64,000 nucleotides of DNA, taken from positions 310,001 to 374,000 of the forward strand of contig NZ_PEEX01000001.1 in assembly GCF_002754245.1 (NCBI RefSeq), written 5' to 3'. Shown piece by piece: positions 45,442-54,331 of the stretch. The notes below the pieces were generated by a model. That model had not been told where the DNA came from. It made no database searches and saw only the letters and a program-made list of their open reading frames with translations. The DNA comes from Chryseobacterium sp. 52. GTDB taxonomy: Bacteria; Bacteroidota; Bacteroidia; Flavobacteriales; Weeksellaceae. Position 1 is the stretch's first letter; every line of letters begins with the position of its first letter. A program made the translations under genes and the position numbers.

Positions 45442-46404
45442 ATGAAAATTCTTTTCCATGAGAACGAACTCAATTACAGAGGGACTTCCATCGCATTATA
45501 TGATTATGCAGATTTCAATGAAAGATATCTGGGGAATGAATCATTAATTGTGTATAATAAAAATTTGCCTACCAATCATGAGCTGGGTATTGAAAAATTT
45601 TCCAAACGCTTCAATGTATTTGGCTATTCTGATTTTAAAGAAGTAGATGAGCTCATCAACAAAAATAATATAGACCTGTTTTATGCAATAAAAAACGGGG
45701 ACATTGATAATATAGAAACCAAAGAATGCAAAACCGTTATTCACAGTGTTTTTAAACACTTTGAACCTCACGGAGATGTTTACGCCTATGTTTCTGAATG
45801 GCTGAGTCAGGAAATGACCGGTTCAAAATACCCTTTTGTTCCTCATATGGTTAATTTTGAAGAAGGAACAGATCAGGACCTGAGAAAAGAGCTTCATATT
45901 CCGCCACATGCAAAAGTATTCGGCTATTATGGCGGGCATGCCAGCTTTAATATCCTTTTTGCACAGCAGACCATAGAAAAAATAGCATCCGGATATAAGG
46001 ATATTTATTTTATTTTTATGGGCGTAGATCCGTTTGTAAAAAAAAGATGGTGGAAATCAGCTCCTTCCAATATTATTTTCCTGCCACCAAGCTCAGATGT
46101 TATCATGAAGCAAAAATTCATTAATACCTGTAATGCTTTGCTTCATTCCCGGGAAAGAGGTGAGACTTTCGGAATCACAGTGGCTGAATTTGCCATTAAG
46201 GGAAAACCTGTAGTTGCTTTTGCTAATCCTCCGGAAAAAGCGCATATCAGCCATCTTGGAGATAAAGCTTATTATTATCAGAATGATAAAGAGCTTAGGG
46301 ATATTATTTTAGATGCAGATCTGAATATATCTGCTGAAGACCTATTCCAAAAATTCTTACCACATCCTGTGATGGATACTTTTAAACAGGTTTTTATTGA
46401 TTAA
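45442..46404 (+). CDS. GT-B-type glycosyltransferase (GT4-like)
   Basis: 320 residues. The N-terminal domain starts KILFHENELNYRGTSIALYD. The C-terminal domain shows KVFGYYGGHASFNILFAQQT, YFIFMGVDPFVKKRWW and LLHSRERGETFGITVAEFA, whose E241-x7-E249 pattern is the nucleotide-sugar binding motif of GT4 enzymes. It is the only clear GT-B enzyme among many GT-A genes here. GT4 enzymes usually retain the anomeric configuration. It lies 9 nt after the previous gene. Confidence 0.85.
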   Translation: MKILFHENELNYRGTSIALYDYADFNERYLGNESLIVYNKNLPTNHELGIEKFSKRFNVFGYSDFKEVDELINKNNIDLFYAIKNGDIDNIETKECKTVIHSVFKHFEPHGDVYAYVSEWLSQEMTGSKYPFVPHMVNFEEGTDQDLRKELHIPPHAKVFGYYGGHASFNILFAQQTIEKIASGYKDIYFIFMGVDPFVKKRWWKSAPSNIIFLPPSSDVIMKQKFINTCNALLHSRERGETFGITVAEFAIKGKPVVAFANPPEKAHISHLGDKAYYYQNDKELRDIILDADLNISAEDLFQKFLPHPVMDTFKQVFID

Positions 46405-46428
46405 GGTGAATTCATCTTCGAAATACGC

Positions 46429-47562
46429 ATGAAAACAAAAATACTTAATTCCCTCATTAGTCTGGTACTGCTCATGTATTATTATGTCAGTATTAAAACC
46501 TGCTATTCGCTGATTGTCGTTAAAAAAGGAGGCTGGTATCTTGGAGAATGGCTGATCAATTATCAGGACGGCGGATTTAAACGAAGGGGCTTTTTCGGTT
46601 CCGTATTTATATTCATCAATGAAATTACCAAGATTAATCTCGAGTATATTGTTTTTTCTTTTCTGCTCTTGGTATATACGTTATTCTTTTATCTCTTCAT
46701 AAAATTTTTCCGGAAAGAAAAAAATAATCTTCTTGTCCTGGCACTTGTACTTCTGCCTGCAGGATTCGGCATGATGATAAAGGACCCTTCCATTGCCGCA
46801 AAAAAAGAAATCATATTCTTTCTTTTCTATCTCATCTATATTCTATGCCTTCACTCCAGGATCATCATAAAGGATTTTGTGATCAGTTTATTTATTCTTA
46901 TTGCTATTTTGACGCATGAAGCCGCATACTTTTATTTACCTTTTATAAGTTTCACCTATTTTGTTAAAAATAATGGTTCATCATTTGATAAAATAAAGAA
47001 AATAGCGCTTTACCAGGTGCTTCCTTCTACTGTTATTATGGTATTTCTTTATAAATTCGGGATCAGTATAAACACAGAAAATTCCGTGTTATTTTTAAAA
47101 AACCATGGATTATTCCTTGAAGAATTAGGAATTTATGAGTACGATCCTAAGTACAATGTTTTAGATTTTTACAAAAAAAACATATACAGTTATCAAACCT
47201 ATCTCATCAGTATCCTGTTCGGGGCCTTTACTTTTTACCTTTACTGCAAAATGAATAAGGTTAAAGTCAGCACCCTGTTTTTAGCAGTACAAATTCTTTT
47301 CTTAGTTCCTTTATTTTATTTGGCTTTGGATTGGGGAAGATGGATCAATATCTTCTTTTCTTTATTGACTATATTTATTATTGGTGAACAGAAACTGGTA
47401 CTTAGCCGAAAACAGGAAATCATTACCCTCTTATTGATATTTTTCAATTTTTCATGGACAATGATGCTTAAAACAGAAGGTTTTCTGACATTCCCTGCTC
47501 TTGATCAGTTTCTTAAGAAAGTATATTATTTTGTGTATTATAAAATCAGCAATCTTATATAA
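46429..47562 (+). CDS. Polytopic membrane protein of the polysaccharide locus
   Basis: 377 residues with about nine or ten transmembrane segments, e.g. YIVFSFLLLVYTLFFYLFI, LLVLALVLLPAGFGMMI, FVISLFILIAILTHEAAYF and VSTLFLAVQILFLVPLFYLA. Charged loops carry WLINYQDGGFKRRGFFGS near residues 45-62 and LDWGRWINIFF near 305. I do not recognise the family. Candidates are a polymerase (Wzy/EpsG-like) or a GT-C enzyme using lipid-linked sugars, both with conserved charged residues in periplasmic loops. In an ABC-dependent system a Wzy polymerase is not expected, which favours a side-chain or decorating enzyme. Confidence 0.75.
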   Translation: MKTKILNSLISLVLLMYYYVSIKTCYSLIVVKKGGWYLGEWLINYQDGGFKRRGFFGSVFIFINEITKINLEYIVFSFLLLVYTLFFYLFIKFFRKEKNNLLVLALVLLPAGFGMMIKDPSIAAKKEIIFFLFYLIYILCLHSRIIIKDFVISLFILIAILTHEAAYFYLPFISFTYFVKNNGSSFDKIKKIALYQVLPSTVIMVFLYKFGISINTENSVLFLKNHGLFLEELGIYEYDPKYNVLDFYKKNIYSYQTYLISILFGAFTFYLYCKMNKVKVSTLFLAVQILFLVPLFYLALDWGRWINIFFSLLTIFIIGEQKLVLSRKQEIITLLLIFFNFSWTMMLKTEGFLTFPALDQFLKKVYYFVYYKISNLI

Positions 47563-47588
47563 ACATCCCTCTAAAATTCAAATAGAAT

Positions 47589-48512
47589 ATGCCTGAGATC
47601 CATATCATAATCGTCACATACAATGCCATGAAATGGGCAGAACGATGCTTTACGAGCTTAAGAAAATCTTCAGTTCCCGTAAATTGTATCGTTGTAGATA
47701 ACGGATCTGTAGACGGCACGCAGGATTACATAAAAAATAACTTTCCTGAGGTAGACCTCAACCAGTCTGAAACCAATCTGGGTTTTGGAAAAGCAAACAA
47801 TATAGGCATTGAAAAAGCTTATAAAAACGGTGCCGATTTCTTTTACCTGATGAATCAGGATGCATGGTTGTATGAGGACAGCATGGAAAAAATGCTTGAG
47901 GTATATAACAGTCATCCCGATAAGGCAGAAATTGGAATTATGAGTCCAATACATATAGATGGGACGGAAAAATATCTGGATATTTTTCTGGATCAGTATA
48001 TTGCTAAAAACTACGAAAAAACAAGAATGATTTCAGACCTGTATTTTCAGACTCTGAAACCATGGTATGAGATTCATTTTGTAAATGCGGCCCATTGGCT
48101 TCTGCCAAAAAAAACAATAGAATCTGTGGGAGGATTCAATCCTTATTTTTTCCACTATGGGGAAGATGATGAGTATGTCAACCGAATTCATTTTCACAAA
48201 AAGAAAGTGATATTGATTCCAGGCAGTAAGGTGGTTCATGACGGCGTACAGCTGCTTCATAAAATAGATTTCACCAGGTACGAAGATGTCCGTATTGAGA
48301 TCAATGCGATGAACCCAAATCTGGCCAACGGTCTTCAACTGGAAAAAAAATCCCTCAAACAAGGTATGCTTAAGAATCTCTTGACAGGAAATATCAGCAG
48401 CTATAAAAACTTATCAAAGAAGTACAAAAAAATCTCTGCTGAAAGCGCAAAATTAAGCAGTTTCAGAAATCAGGTCATTCAAGAAGGTCCGGTTTTTCTT
48501 AATCTGTCGTAA
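47589..48512 (+). CDS. Family 2 glycosyltransferase (paralog of 43684-44634)
   Basis: 307 residues. EIHIIIVTYNAMKWAERCFT, IVVDNGSVDGTQDYIKNNFP, ETNLGFGKANNIGIEKAYKN and FFYLMNQDAWLYED repeat the features of the earlier paralog. The acceptor region GGFNPYFFHYGEDDEYVNRI differs slightly, and the C-terminus is different. It lies 26 nt after the membrane protein gene. The pair could add the same sugar to two acceptors, or different sugars. Confidence 0.9.
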   Translation: MPEIHIIIVTYNAMKWAERCFTSLRKSSVPVNCIVVDNGSVDGTQDYIKNNFPEVDLNQSETNLGFGKANNIGIEKAYKNGADFFYLMNQDAWLYEDSMEKMLEVYNSHPDKAEIGIMSPIHIDGTEKYLDIFLDQYIAKNYEKTRMISDLYFQTLKPWYEIHFVNAAHWLLPKKTIESVGGFNPYFFHYGEDDEYVNRIHFHKKKVILIPGSKVVHDGVQLLHKIDFTRYEDVRIEINAMNPNLANGLQLEKKSLKQGMLKNLLTGNISSYKNLSKKYKKISAESAKLSSFRNQVIQEGPVFLNLS

Positions 48513-48559
48513 ATTAGCATAAGCATAAACGAAAAAGTAATGATGAAAAATAAAATATT

Positions 48560-50356
48560 ATGTGTGGAATAGCAGGAATCATTAGCAGCAATGCCAGAAA
48601 CTATAAGGAGGAGATCCAAAAAATGACGGATTCTCTGATACACCGCGGTCCCGATTCTTCACATCATGAATTTTATGACAATGCGGCCCTTGGACATCGC
48701 AGGCTTTCCATTATCGACCTATCTGAAAATGGAAAACAACCCATGTTTTCCAATACAAAAAACGAATGCATCGTCCTTAACGGTGAAATCTACGGATATC
48801 TGGACATTAAAAAGAAATATGCCGATTATCCTTATCACGGAAGTTCTGATACAGAAGTTATTCTGGCTATGTACCAGAGAAAACAGGAAAACCTTATTCA
48901 TGATCTTCCGGGTATGTTTGCTTTTGCGATCTGGGATGACCAGCAGCAGCAGCTGTTCTGTGCCAGAGACCGGTTTGGTGAAAAACCTTTTTACTACGCT
49001 TTAGGAAATAATAATGAATTTATTTTCGCATCGGAAATTAAAGCCATCCTGGCCTCAGGATTAATTCAGCCTAAAGTAAGTTCAGAAGCCCTCTCCCACT
49101 ATCTTCAGTACGGATATGTAAGCACATATCAAAGTATTTACAGCAATATTTTCACTCTTCCACCTGCACATCAACTGATCTGGAAAGACGGAAAAATCAC
49201 AGTTTCCCGTTATTACAGCCTTCCGGCAAAAGACAGAACGATCAGCCTATCTGAAGCTAACGAAGAATTTCTTTACCTCCTGAAAAATGCTGTCAAAAAA
49301 CAACTTATTGCGGATGTAGAAGTCGGAAGCTTCCTGAGCGGAGGCCTGGATTCTTCATCTATCGTTGCATTGGTGGACGAATTTCTTCCCCATCAGACGA
49401 CCATCAGTTTTGGATATGACCACAAAGATAACGAGCTGAAATATGCTAAAGAAATTGCAGATAAATACAATACCAATCATATAGAAGTTCACGAGAAAAA
49501 AGAAGACCTTGTTGCCTCATTGCTCAAAATCTCACCGTTTTTTGATGAACCGTTTGCCGATGCTTCTTTTATTCCTCACTACGAAATATGTAAATATGCC
49601 AAAGAAAAACTGACTGTGGTATTATCCGGGGACGTTGGTGATGAACTCTTCGGTGGATATCATTTCTATACCGTTGAAAATAAATTAAGAAACCATTTCA
49701 GCTATAAAAATATTGTTGCCCAGTTCGGACTGAAATTATATAAAAAGCTAAGAACAACATCTTATCTCACTCAGAAAAACTTAGAGTATTCCTCCATTAT
49801 GGATTTCCATCTCAATTCTGTGAGAAATGCATTTAACAAAAAGGATCGCGACCTTCTGGGAGTTACCGCCAGTTATTTTCAGGATTACAGTTTTACCCCT
49901 GATCCCGATTCACTCAATGATATTATGAGAACAGATCTGGAAAGCTATGTTCCGGCAAATATGATGGTAAAATCAGACAGAATGGCTATGGCAAATTCTT
50001 TGGAAGTACGAACTCCGTTCCTTGATCTGGATTTTGCAGAATTCTGTATTCAACTGCCGGATCAGCTGAAACTGGACGAAAAAAATGACAAGATCATTCT
50101 TCGGGAAGCTATGGGATCTTACTGGACAGAAACCATCAGAAAACGTCACAAACAAGGATTTGGTTTGGGAGTAAAGAACTGGTTTGAAGAAGAAAATCTG
50201 ATGAACCTTTCTAATGATCTTCTTAGCAACTCCAATCATAAAGTATTTAATTTTATTGATTATAAAGCGACCCAGCAGTTCCTCAATAAAGATGAAAAAC
50301 ACTGGAACCTTTTACAGCTTGCCCTTTGGGCAGATAATAATCAATCTGTTTTATAA
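48560..50356 (+). CDS. asnB: Glutamine-dependent amidotransferase, asparagine synthetase B-like
   Basis: 598 residues. Class II glutaminase domain with nucleophile Cys2 (MCGIAGIISS), RRLSIIDLSENGKQP and LNGEIYG. The synthetase domain has the pyrophosphate loop SGGLDSSS at 260-267 and VVLSGDVGDELFGGY. The enzyme adenylates a carboxylate and amidates it with ammonia from glutamine. Free asparagine is one possible product, but in polysaccharide clusters AsnB-like enzymes are often used to amidate uronic acids. Ugd at the start of the locus would supply the glucuronate. Which of the two applies is not decided by the sequence. Confidence 0.95.
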   Translation: MCGIAGIISSNARNYKEEIQKMTDSLIHRGPDSSHHEFYDNAALGHRRLSIIDLSENGKQPMFSNTKNECIVLNGEIYGYLDIKKKYADYPYHGSSDTEVILAMYQRKQENLIHDLPGMFAFAIWDDQQQQLFCARDRFGEKPFYYALGNNNEFIFASEIKAILASGLIQPKVSSEALSHYLQYGYVSTYQSIYSNIFTLPPAHQLIWKDGKITVSRYYSLPAKDRTISLSEANEEFLYLLKNAVKKQLIADVEVGSFLSGGLDSSSIVALVDEFLPHQTTISFGYDHKDNELKYAKEIADKYNTNHIEVHEKKEDLVASLLKISPFFDEPFADASFIPHYEICKYAKEKLTVVLSGDVGDELFGGYHFYTVENKLRNHFSYKNIVAQFGLKLYKKLRTTSYLTQKNLEYSSIMDFHLNSVRNAFNKKDRDLLGVTASYFQDYSFTPDPDSLNDIMRTDLESYVPANMMVKSDRMAMANSLEVRTPFLDLDFAEFCIQLPDQLKLDEKNDKIILREAMGSYWTETIRKRHKQGFGLGVKNWFEEENLMNLSNDLLSNSNHKVFNFIDYKATQQFLNKDEKHWNLLQLALWADNNQSVL

Positions 50357-50365
50357 TTTTTTACC

Positions 50366-51304
50366 ATGATTGAAATATCTGTTATCATACCCGTCTATAA
50401 TGCTGCTGAGTTCCTGGAAAAAGCAGTTACTTCGGCAGCACAATTTGAAGAAGTAAAAGAAATCATTCTGGCTGAAGACCACTCTACAGATCATTCATTG
50501 GAAATTTGCAGAAGACTGGCTTCTGAAATGCCAAGAGTAAAACTTTTCCAACATCCGAATGGAGAAAACCGTGGTGCGGGTGCCTCAAGAAACTTAGGTA
50601 TAGATAAAGCTACAGCTGATTTTATTGCATTTCTGGATGCTGATGATTATTATCTCCCAAATAGGTTTGACGCGGAAAAAAAACTATTCAATGATCCCAG
50701 TATTGAAGGAGTATTCGGTGCTATTGGGACTGAATATCTGACTGAAAAAGGGAAAAACGAATTCCAGTCTAAGTTTAAAGAAGTTTCTTTAAGTACAGTT
50801 AACTACCCTGCCGAAGGGGAAGAGGTTTTCAGAGGACTTTTAAGTTTAACGCCTAAAACTTTCGGGACATCCTTTCACCTGAATTCTCTAACTGTAAGAA
50901 AGCACTCCCTGGAATCTCATAAGATCCGTTTCAACGAAGAGCTCCGTGTTCATCAGGATTCGGAACTGATTATCAGGCTGGCTTATCACTGTCATTTAAA
51001 AACCGGAATTATAGACCAGGCCATTGCGATAAGGGGAATTCATGACGATAACAGGATAACAAAAATTGTAAGATATACTCCACAATATAACAAGAGGCAG
51101 CTTCTGTTCTGGAAATCTTTATATACCTGGGCAGACTCCGCTCAGATTCCTTCTGAGTATAAAAAAAGAATCTATTTGATTTATAAATCATTTGATCTTT
51201 CCTTAAAAGAAGGCATGTCCAAATACGGGAGCATTTTTTTAGAAATATTAAAAAATCCCGAAATATTAAAAACCAAATACCGCTTCACTTATTACAAGAG
51301 ATGA
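50366..51304 (+). CDS. Family 2 glycosyltransferase, paralog set A, copy 1
   Basis: 312 residues: ISVIIPVYNAAEFLEKAVTS, IILAEDHSTDHSLEI, RGAGASRNLGIDKATADFIA and the DxD FLDADDYYLPNRFDAEK. The second half has VNYPAEGEEVFRGLLSLTPK and LRVHQDSELIIRLAYHCHLK. Most similar to the next gene (51301-52242), less so to copies at 53289 and 54332. The stop TGA overlaps the start of the next copy by four bases (ATGA), typical of translational coupling. Confidence 0.92.
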   Translation: MIEISVIIPVYNAAEFLEKAVTSAAQFEEVKEIILAEDHSTDHSLEICRRLASEMPRVKLFQHPNGENRGAGASRNLGIDKATADFIAFLDADDYYLPNRFDAEKKLFNDPSIEGVFGAIGTEYLTEKGKNEFQSKFKEVSLSTVNYPAEGEEVFRGLLSLTPKTFGTSFHLNSLTVRKHSLESHKIRFNEELRVHQDSELIIRLAYHCHLKTGIIDQAIAIRGIHDDNRITKIVRYTPQYNKRQLLFWKSLYTWADSAQIPSEYKKRIYLIYKSFDLSLKEGMSKYGSIFLEILKNPEILKTKYRFTYYKR

Positions 51305-52242
51305 CAATGAATATATCTGTAATCATTCCCGTATACAATGCAGAAAAGTATGTCTCTAAAGCTGTAGAATCTGCTCTGCAGTTTCCTGAAGTACTTGAAG
51401 TCATCCTGATTGAAGACCAGTCACCGGATCATGCCCTTATGATCTGTCAGGAACTGAGTTTAAAATATGAAAGGATAAAGCTTTTCCAGCATCCTGATAA
51501 AGGGAATCATGGGGCAGGAACCAGCAGGAATCTCGGAATTGAAAAGTCTACCGGTGATTTCATTGCATTTCTTGATGCTGATGATTATTTTCTTCCCAAC
51601 AGATTCGATGCGGAAAGAGAGCTTTTTAAAAATCCTGAAACCGAAGGTGTTTTTAATGCAATCGGCACTGAATTCCTGACCGAAAAGGGCAAAGAAGAGT
51701 TTCTAGCCAATATTAACGACACGGATCTTTTGACAGTCAATTATCCCGCAGAAGGACAGGAAGTTTTTAAAGGATTATTAGGCCAGACCCCAAAAGTATT
51801 CGGTACATTTTTCACTCTGGATGCTTTAACAGTCCGAAAATCTGCACTTGAAAAAAACAGTTTGAAATTTAATGAGGAACTTCGTTTCCATCAGGATTCA
51901 GACCTCATCATCAAGCTGGCCCATCACTGCCATTTAAAATCCGGTATTATAGACAAAGCTGTTGCAATAAGAGGAATACATGATGACAACAGGATTACCA
52001 AGATTGTAAAGTATTCTCCACAGTATAATCAAAGACAGTTTCTTTTCTGGAACTCTTTATACCAATGGTCTGTGAAGATCAATATAGATCCGGATGCCAG
52101 AAAGCATATCTTTCTGCAAAAAAAAGCTTTTGAACTTTCTTTAAAAAAAGGGTTTTCAAAAACAGCAGCTCTGTTTGCAGCTGTTCTTAAAGATCCCAAG
52201 ATTCTGAAAACAAAATACCGATTCACTTATACACCCTTATGA
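51301..52242 (+). CDS. Family 2 glycosyltransferase, paralog set A, copy 2
   Basis: 313 residues. NISVIIPVYNAEKYVSKAVE, VILIEDQSPDHALMICQEL, KGNHGAGTSRNLGIEKSTGD and FLDADDYFLPNRFDAER. It shares AIGTEFLTEKGKEEF and VNYPAEGQEVFKGLLGQTPK with copy 1, so these two form one sub-pair. The ATG at 51301 overlaps the previous stop; an ATG at 51307 would give NISVIIPVYN directly and is possible. It overlaps the following acyltransferase gene by ATGA. Confidence 0.92.
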   Translation: MTMNISVIIPVYNAEKYVSKAVESALQFPEVLEVILIEDQSPDHALMICQELSLKYERIKLFQHPDKGNHGAGTSRNLGIEKSTGDFIAFLDADDYFLPNRFDAERELFKNPETEGVFNAIGTEFLTEKGKEEFLANINDTDLLTVNYPAEGQEVFKGLLGQTPKVFGTFFTLDALTVRKSALEKNSLKFNEELRFHQDSDLIIKLAHHCHLKSGIIDKAVAIRGIHDDNRITKIVKYSPQYNQRQFLFWNSLYQWSVKINIDPDARKHIFLQKKAFELSLKKGFSKTAALFAAVLKDPKILKTKYRFTYTPL

Positions 52243-53237
52243 AACTAAACAATCTACAGATATTAAGAGGGATATCAGCGCTGCTGGTATGCTGCTTCCA
52301 TTTCTCACAATACATCAATTTTGAGGGGTTTCCTCTTGGTGATATTTTGTTTAGGAGAGGAAGTATCGGTGTCAGTATATTTTTTGTCATCAGTGGTTTT
52401 ATTATGGCTTTTACTACTTTAAAAAAAGATTTCAGCATCAATACATCAAAGGAGATTATTTTATTTTATAAACGGAGAGTGATCAGAATTGTCCCGCTTT
52501 ATTTTTTGCTCTCAGGCGCATGGATGGTTATAGGCGGCAGTTTTATGCTGTACTTTCAGGGGGAAGGTTTTCAAAGGTTTATCCATTCAGTTTTTTTCCT
52601 TCCTCAGAAAAACACGTTCCCTGTGCTTTATCTCGGCTGGTCTCTCAATTATGAAATGTTTTTTTATCTGATATTCGGAATTTCCTTACTCTTCAAAACA
52701 AAAAGGTATGTCTTTATTATAGCCTTTTTTATTTTGACTTATATAGCAGGACTCTTTTATTCTTCAGACAGTGCTTATCTGAAGATGGTCTCCAGCCCGT
52801 TGAATTTATATTTTGTGGCAGGAATATTATTTGCTATTGTATTGAACAAGGTCTCAATCAGTAAAAACCGGGCAATAGCAATATGTACTGTTGGAATTCT
52901 GTTTTTTTCATCCTTTTTTTTCAATTTGTTTACAGTATCCGACACTTTATTAACACTGTTGATTGTCTCATTGTTTGTGCTTTCTTTTTTACTTTTTGAC
53001 TATACATTCCATTTTAAAGGAAACCGGTTTCTGATTTTCCTAGGAGATATATCTTATTCATTATACCTGTCACACCCTTTTGTAGAGCTGTTTTTCAGGA
53101 AATTTAAAGTAGATGGATACCTCAATATTCCTTATTTTATATTTAAAATTATTATAGTAATTGGTGTTGCCGCATTTTTATACTATTTTGTAGAAAGAAA
53201 AATAACTGAATACTTGAAGCTAAAATTAAAAGCTTAA
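52239..53237 (+). CDS. Membrane acyltransferase 3 (O-acetyltransferase-like)
   Basis: 332 residues with about ten transmembrane helices. The acyltransferase 3 signature is LQILRGISALLVCCFHFSQY, with R9 and the histidine that follows, then RRGSIGVSIFFVISGFIMAF. The C-terminus FLGDISYSLYLSHPFVELFF is the usual last conserved segment. Such enzymes O-acylate sugars, often with acetyl groups from acetyl-CoA, at the inner membrane. It is embedded between GT2 copies 2 and 3 with a four-base overlap upstream, so it probably decorates the sugar added by those enzymes. Confidence 0.92.
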   Translation: MKLNNLQILRGISALLVCCFHFSQYINFEGFPLGDILFRRGSIGVSIFFVISGFIMAFTTLKKDFSINTSKEIILFYKRRVIRIVPLYFLLSGAWMVIGGSFMLYFQGEGFQRFIHSVFFLPQKNTFPVLYLGWSLNYEMFFYLIFGISLLFKTKRYVFIIAFFILTYIAGLFYSSDSAYLKMVSSPLNLYFVAGILFAIVLNKVSISKNRAIAICTVGILFFSSFFFNLFTVSDTLLTLLIVSLFVLSFLLFDYTFHFKGNRFLIFLGDISYSLYLSHPFVELFFRKFKVDGYLNIPYFIFKIIIVIGVAAFLYYFVERKITEYLKLKLKA

Positions 53238-53288
53238 AGGAAAGCAGTATATCATAAAAACACAAAGATTTTTTTAATTGTTCCAAAG

Positions 53289-54239
53289 ATGAAGATGAAA
53301 ATATCAGTAATTGTTCCTGTGTACAATGCGGAGAAATTCGTGTCTCAGGCCGTAGAATCTGCTCTTCAGTTTGACGAGGTTTATGAAGTCATTCTGGTTG
53401 AGGATAAATCCCCGGACAACGCTCTGCAGCTATGTCAGCAGCTTGCCGGAAAGTATGAAAGAGTAAAGCTTTATCAGCATCCCGACAAGGGAAACCATGG
53501 TGCCGGACCCAGCAGAAATCTGGGAATAGAGAAAGCATCCGGAGATTTTTTAGCCTTTTTAGATGCTGATGATTATTTTCTTCCCAACCGTTTTGAGGCA
53601 GAAAAAGAGCTTTTCAAAAATCCGGAGGTAGAAGGTGTTTACGGGGCTCTTGGTGTACACTATTATTCTGAAAAAGCTAAAGAACAATATTACCGGATAT
53701 TCGGAGACAGACTTACCACGGTCTACAAAAAGCACCATCCGAAAGATGTTTTTTTGGGACAGCTCCATATGTTGGGATCTTTTGGTCTCTTCAGTATTGA
53801 TACTTTAACAATCCGGAGAGCATCTTTAATCCAAAAAATGACCGTTCTGTTTAAAAGCCAGTTAAGGCTTCATGAGGATACCGAATTTCTGTTCCGCCTT
53901 TCCCATTATCTGGATCTGTATCCGGGGAGCATTGATAAAGCGGTTGCCATACGGGGAGTGCATGACCAAAACCGAATAACCCAAGTGGATACCCATGTGG
54001 TAGATCCTGCTATTTCCAGGACTCTGCTCTGGAAAGAGGTCTACACTTGGTCTCAAAAGGAAGATACCGTTCCTGAAGATGTTAAAATACATATCAAAAG
54101 AATGCTCCGCAGTTTTGAAATTGCCAAAGCTCCTCCATTAAAAAAATGGGGAATGGTGATCAAATATCTGTTCACGGATTACAGAAGTATAAGATGTGGC
54201 CTTTATAATGTCAACTTTAAACATTCGTTGATTTCTTAG
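53289..54239 (+). CDS. Family 2 glycosyltransferase, paralog set A, copy 3
   Basis: 316 residues. KISVIVPVYNAEKFVSQAVE, VILVEDKSPDNALQLCQQL, KGNHGAGPSRNLGIEKASGD and FLDADDYFLPNRFEAEK. It shares YGALGVHYYSEKAKEQYY, GDRLTTVYK and LGSFGLFSIDTLTIRR with copy 4, so these two form a second, very similar sub-pair. The gap before it (53238-53288) shows no promoter I trust. Confidence 0.92.
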   Translation: MKMKISVIVPVYNAEKFVSQAVESALQFDEVYEVILVEDKSPDNALQLCQQLAGKYERVKLYQHPDKGNHGAGPSRNLGIEKASGDFLAFLDADDYFLPNRFEAEKELFKNPEVEGVYGALGVHYYSEKAKEQYYRIFGDRLTTVYKKHHPKDVFLGQLHMLGSFGLFSIDTLTIRRASLIQKMTVLFKSQLRLHEDTEFLFRLSHYLDLYPGSIDKAVAIRGVHDQNRITQVDTHVVDPAISRTLLWKEVYTWSQKEDTVPEDVKIHIKRMLRSFEIAKAPPLKKWGMVIKYLFTDYRSIRCGLYNVNFKHSLIS

Positions 54240-54273
54240 TATAATAAATATTTTTTATAACAACATGAAAATA

Positions 54274-54290
54274 AAATGTTTATAACATTT
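54274..54290. repeat. Inverted repeat upstream of GT2 copy 4
   Basis: AAATGTT and AACATTT are perfect inverted 7-mers with a 3-nt centre, lying 10 nt upstream of the -7 element at 54301-54308, where the -33 element would be. A possible operator. Confidence 0.35.
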
Positions 54291-54300
54291 AACACTTCCT

Positions 54301-54308
54301 TATATTTG
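54301..54308 (+). promoter_or_regulatory. -7 promoter element of GT2 copy 4
   Basis: TATATTTG is an exact TAnnTTTG, 23 nt before the ATG at 54332. A clear -33 element is missing; an inverted repeat occupies that place. It suggests separate expression of the last gene of this run. Confidence 0.5.
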
Positions 54309-54331
54309 CCATTGAAAATTTTAAACAAAAC

